Assembly: GCA_037045685.1 (NCBI GenBank)
Contig: JBAOII010000027.1
Span: forward strand, 1 to 64,000
DNA from: Competibacter_A sp037045685
Lineage (GTDB): Bacteria; Pseudomonadota; Gammaproteobacteria; Competibacterales; Competibacteraceae
DNA length: 64,000 nt
Direction of reading: 5' to 3'
The translations under genes were made by a program, and so were the position numbers. Below the pieces are notes generated by a model that was given only the letters and a program-made list of their open reading frames with translations, was not told where the DNA came from and did not search any database. Positions 63,013 through 64,000 of the stretch are shown one piece after another (position 1 is the stretch's first letter; every line of letters begins with the position of its first letter).

Positions 63013-63648
63013 TCACGAGCCATGCCGCTCTCGGAGTTTTCTCTGGGTTGGTGGATCGTGTTCACCGTTGGCCGGTAGATGGTTGTCGTGCTGGAAACGT
63101 TTGAGCGCTTCGGTGGTCTGTGCATTGGGTTGACCGTGTTCGGGTCCGCAAGAGTAGCCCAGGTTATTGAGCCGTTGTTGCACGCCCTTGAGTTCGGTAA
63201 CGGGTTGCAGGTGGCGAACAGCCAGCTCGTATTCATCACAATCTTCACCTTTTCCTATATAGAGCATAGCGTTACGAGCATTGGCTGGAATGTAACTCTT
63301 AAGCTTTCCCTCGCCATCCGTCGTCCCGGAATGGATGCGCCCATCAATGACCAGTTGGTAAGGCTCATTGGCTCGCGGCAGGTCGTTTTTCAGTAGCTGG
63401 ATATGGACTGTGGTAGGAAATCCTTTACGCCTGAACCGGTGTCGTTGATCAGTGGATTTATCCTCATCCTTGCGCTGTTTGTCGGGAATGACCACCAGAT
63501 CGCCCGTGCGGAGCACGTTGGGGTCTTGACGAACGCGCCGCAGATCGGCGTTGTCCGGGTCGTTCCAGATGGTGTCGGGGAAGAAGCCGCGCTCCAGCGC
63601 GATGCTGGAAATGCAGTCGTTGACTTTGGCGACGTGAAGTTGCGGCAT
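63013..63648 (-). CDS. LysM-like/peptidoglycan-binding protein of the T6SS island
   Basis: The start at 63648 (MPQLHVAKVNDCISSIALER) gives 211 residues. The N-terminal 60 residues resemble a LysM-like repeat (IWNDPDNADLRRVRQDPNVL, GDLVVIPDK). A beta-rich middle follows (YQLVIDGRIHSGTTDGEGKL) and then a C-terminal PG-binding domain (VQQRLNNLGYSCGPEHGQ, TTEALKRFQHDNHL). This three-part layout is frequent next to VgrG and effector genes. It sits 39 bases upstream of the nuclease gene and may be an adaptor for effector loading. Confidence 0.75.
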   Translation of the reverse strand: MPQLHVAKVNDCISSIALERGFFPDTIWNDPDNADLRRVRQDPNVLRTGDLVVIPDKQRKDEDKSTDQRHRFRRKGFPTTVHIQLLKNDLPRANEPYQLVIDGRIHSGTTDGEGKLKSYIPANARNAMLYIGKGEDCDEYELAVRHLQPVTELKGVQQRLNNLGYSCGPEHGQPNAQTTEALKRFQHDNHLPANGEHDPPTQRKLRERHGS

Positions 63649-63667
63649 GTCGAGTTCTCCTGGTGAA

Positions 63668-64000
63668 TTACTGGGCGCGTGCGCCGAGCGATTTGACGAA
63701 ATCCCACGCTTCCTTATCGAGATTGGGGAAGGTGATCTTGCATTGACCGGCATCCTTAATGCCGTCCACGCGCGCCCAGCCTTTCTCGTTTAAAGTGCCC
63801 TCCTTGACAGTTTTATCGGGCATGGTGATCTCGTATTTCTCGCTGGGCACCGGTTTGTTGGCCTCATCCACCAGTTCAATTTCGATCCAATGGACCGGCG
63901 GCGGCTGGTCGGTGACGACGGTTTGCCGGGTCGCCGGGTCGAGCGCGGAGCTGAGCGGCTGGTAGGCGCTGCCCGGCTGCGGTTGGCTCGGTCGCCCGGA
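63668..64000 (-). CDS. C-terminal part of a VgrG-associated or spike protein (partial)
   Basis: The frame is open to the right edge and ends KSLGARAQ at 63668. It reads PPPVHWIEIELVDEANKPVP, then SEKYEITMPDKTVKEGTLNE and ARVDGIKDAGQCKITFPNLD. This is a transthyretin/carboxypeptidase-regulatory-like beta-domain, typical of the C-terminal extension of VgrG or related T6SS proteins. The N-terminal part lies outside the window. It starts the minus-strand unit of spike, PG-binding, nuclease and PAAR genes. Confidence 0.55.
   Translation of the reverse strand, partial: SGRPSQPQPGSAYQPLSSALDPATRQTVVTDQPPPVHWIEIELVDEANKPVPSEKYEITMPDKTVKEGTLNEKGWARVDGIKDAGQCKITFPNLDKEAWDFVKSLGARAQ

Overview
The window is GC-rich proteobacterial DNA, most likely gammaproteobacterial, judging by the Dot/Icm (MPF-I) conjugation genes, the HypABCDEF set, REP-like hairpins and Fnr-type regulation. 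I cannot name the species. It has two parts, separated by an IS1182-type insertion sequence at 43.7-45.5 kb.

Part 1 (1-43.7 kb) is a conjugative plasmid or plasmid-derived element. Its transfer apparatus resembles IncI (R64) and Legionella Dot/Icm: icmT, dotB, dotC, dotD and icmB (0-6.2 kb); icmJ, icmD and icmC (7.2-8.7 kb); a MOB-P relaxase with its ribbon-helix-helix partner and an IncP/IncI-type nic site (8.8-10.9 kb); dotA (29.2-31.5 kb); dotM, dotL and a TrbB/DsbC-like protein (33.5-38.8 kb). A TraK/TraL/TraM-like trio lies at 11.1-12.8 kb. Maintenance functions are an iteron origin (23.56-24.0 kb) with its initiator, parB, and a parF/parG-like cassette. Arrays of ACTC boxes spaced exactly 8 bp lie beside parG and at two distant places. 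Cargo includes a signalling block (TonB receptor, periplasmic binding protein, hybrid kinase, HPt protein, NarL-type regulator; 14.5-22 kb), a CPBP protease, a VapBC pair, an ArdC-like antirestriction protein and a GNAT-toxin-like protein. About thirty single-base frame breaks disrupt these genes although their motifs are intact. The large genes to the right of the IS show no such frame breaks.

Part 2 (45.5-64 kb) begins with the 5'-truncated tail of an Rpn-type gene. Next is a cyclic-di-GMP-I (GEMM) riboswitch whose 3' end can instead form an intrinsic terminator. It precedes a large multidomain extracellular protein with an in-frame amber codon inside its signal peptide. An Fnr/Crp regulator diverges from a c-type cytochrome, a NikM/CbiM-type transporter and hypA-hypB-hypF-hypC-hypD-hypE, the complete accessory set for [NiFe]-hydrogenase maturation. 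No hydrogenase structural gene is present. The right end, on the minus strand, looks like a type VI secretion effector island: the C-terminus of a spike-type protein, a peptidoglycan-binding protein, an AT-rich gene joining an AN1-type zinc finger to an endonuclease/exonuclease/phosphatase domain, and a PAAR protein.

The main leads are the dispersed ParG-type box arrays, the AN1-nuclease beside PAAR, and the riboswitch-controlled surface protein with its amber-interrupted signal peptide.
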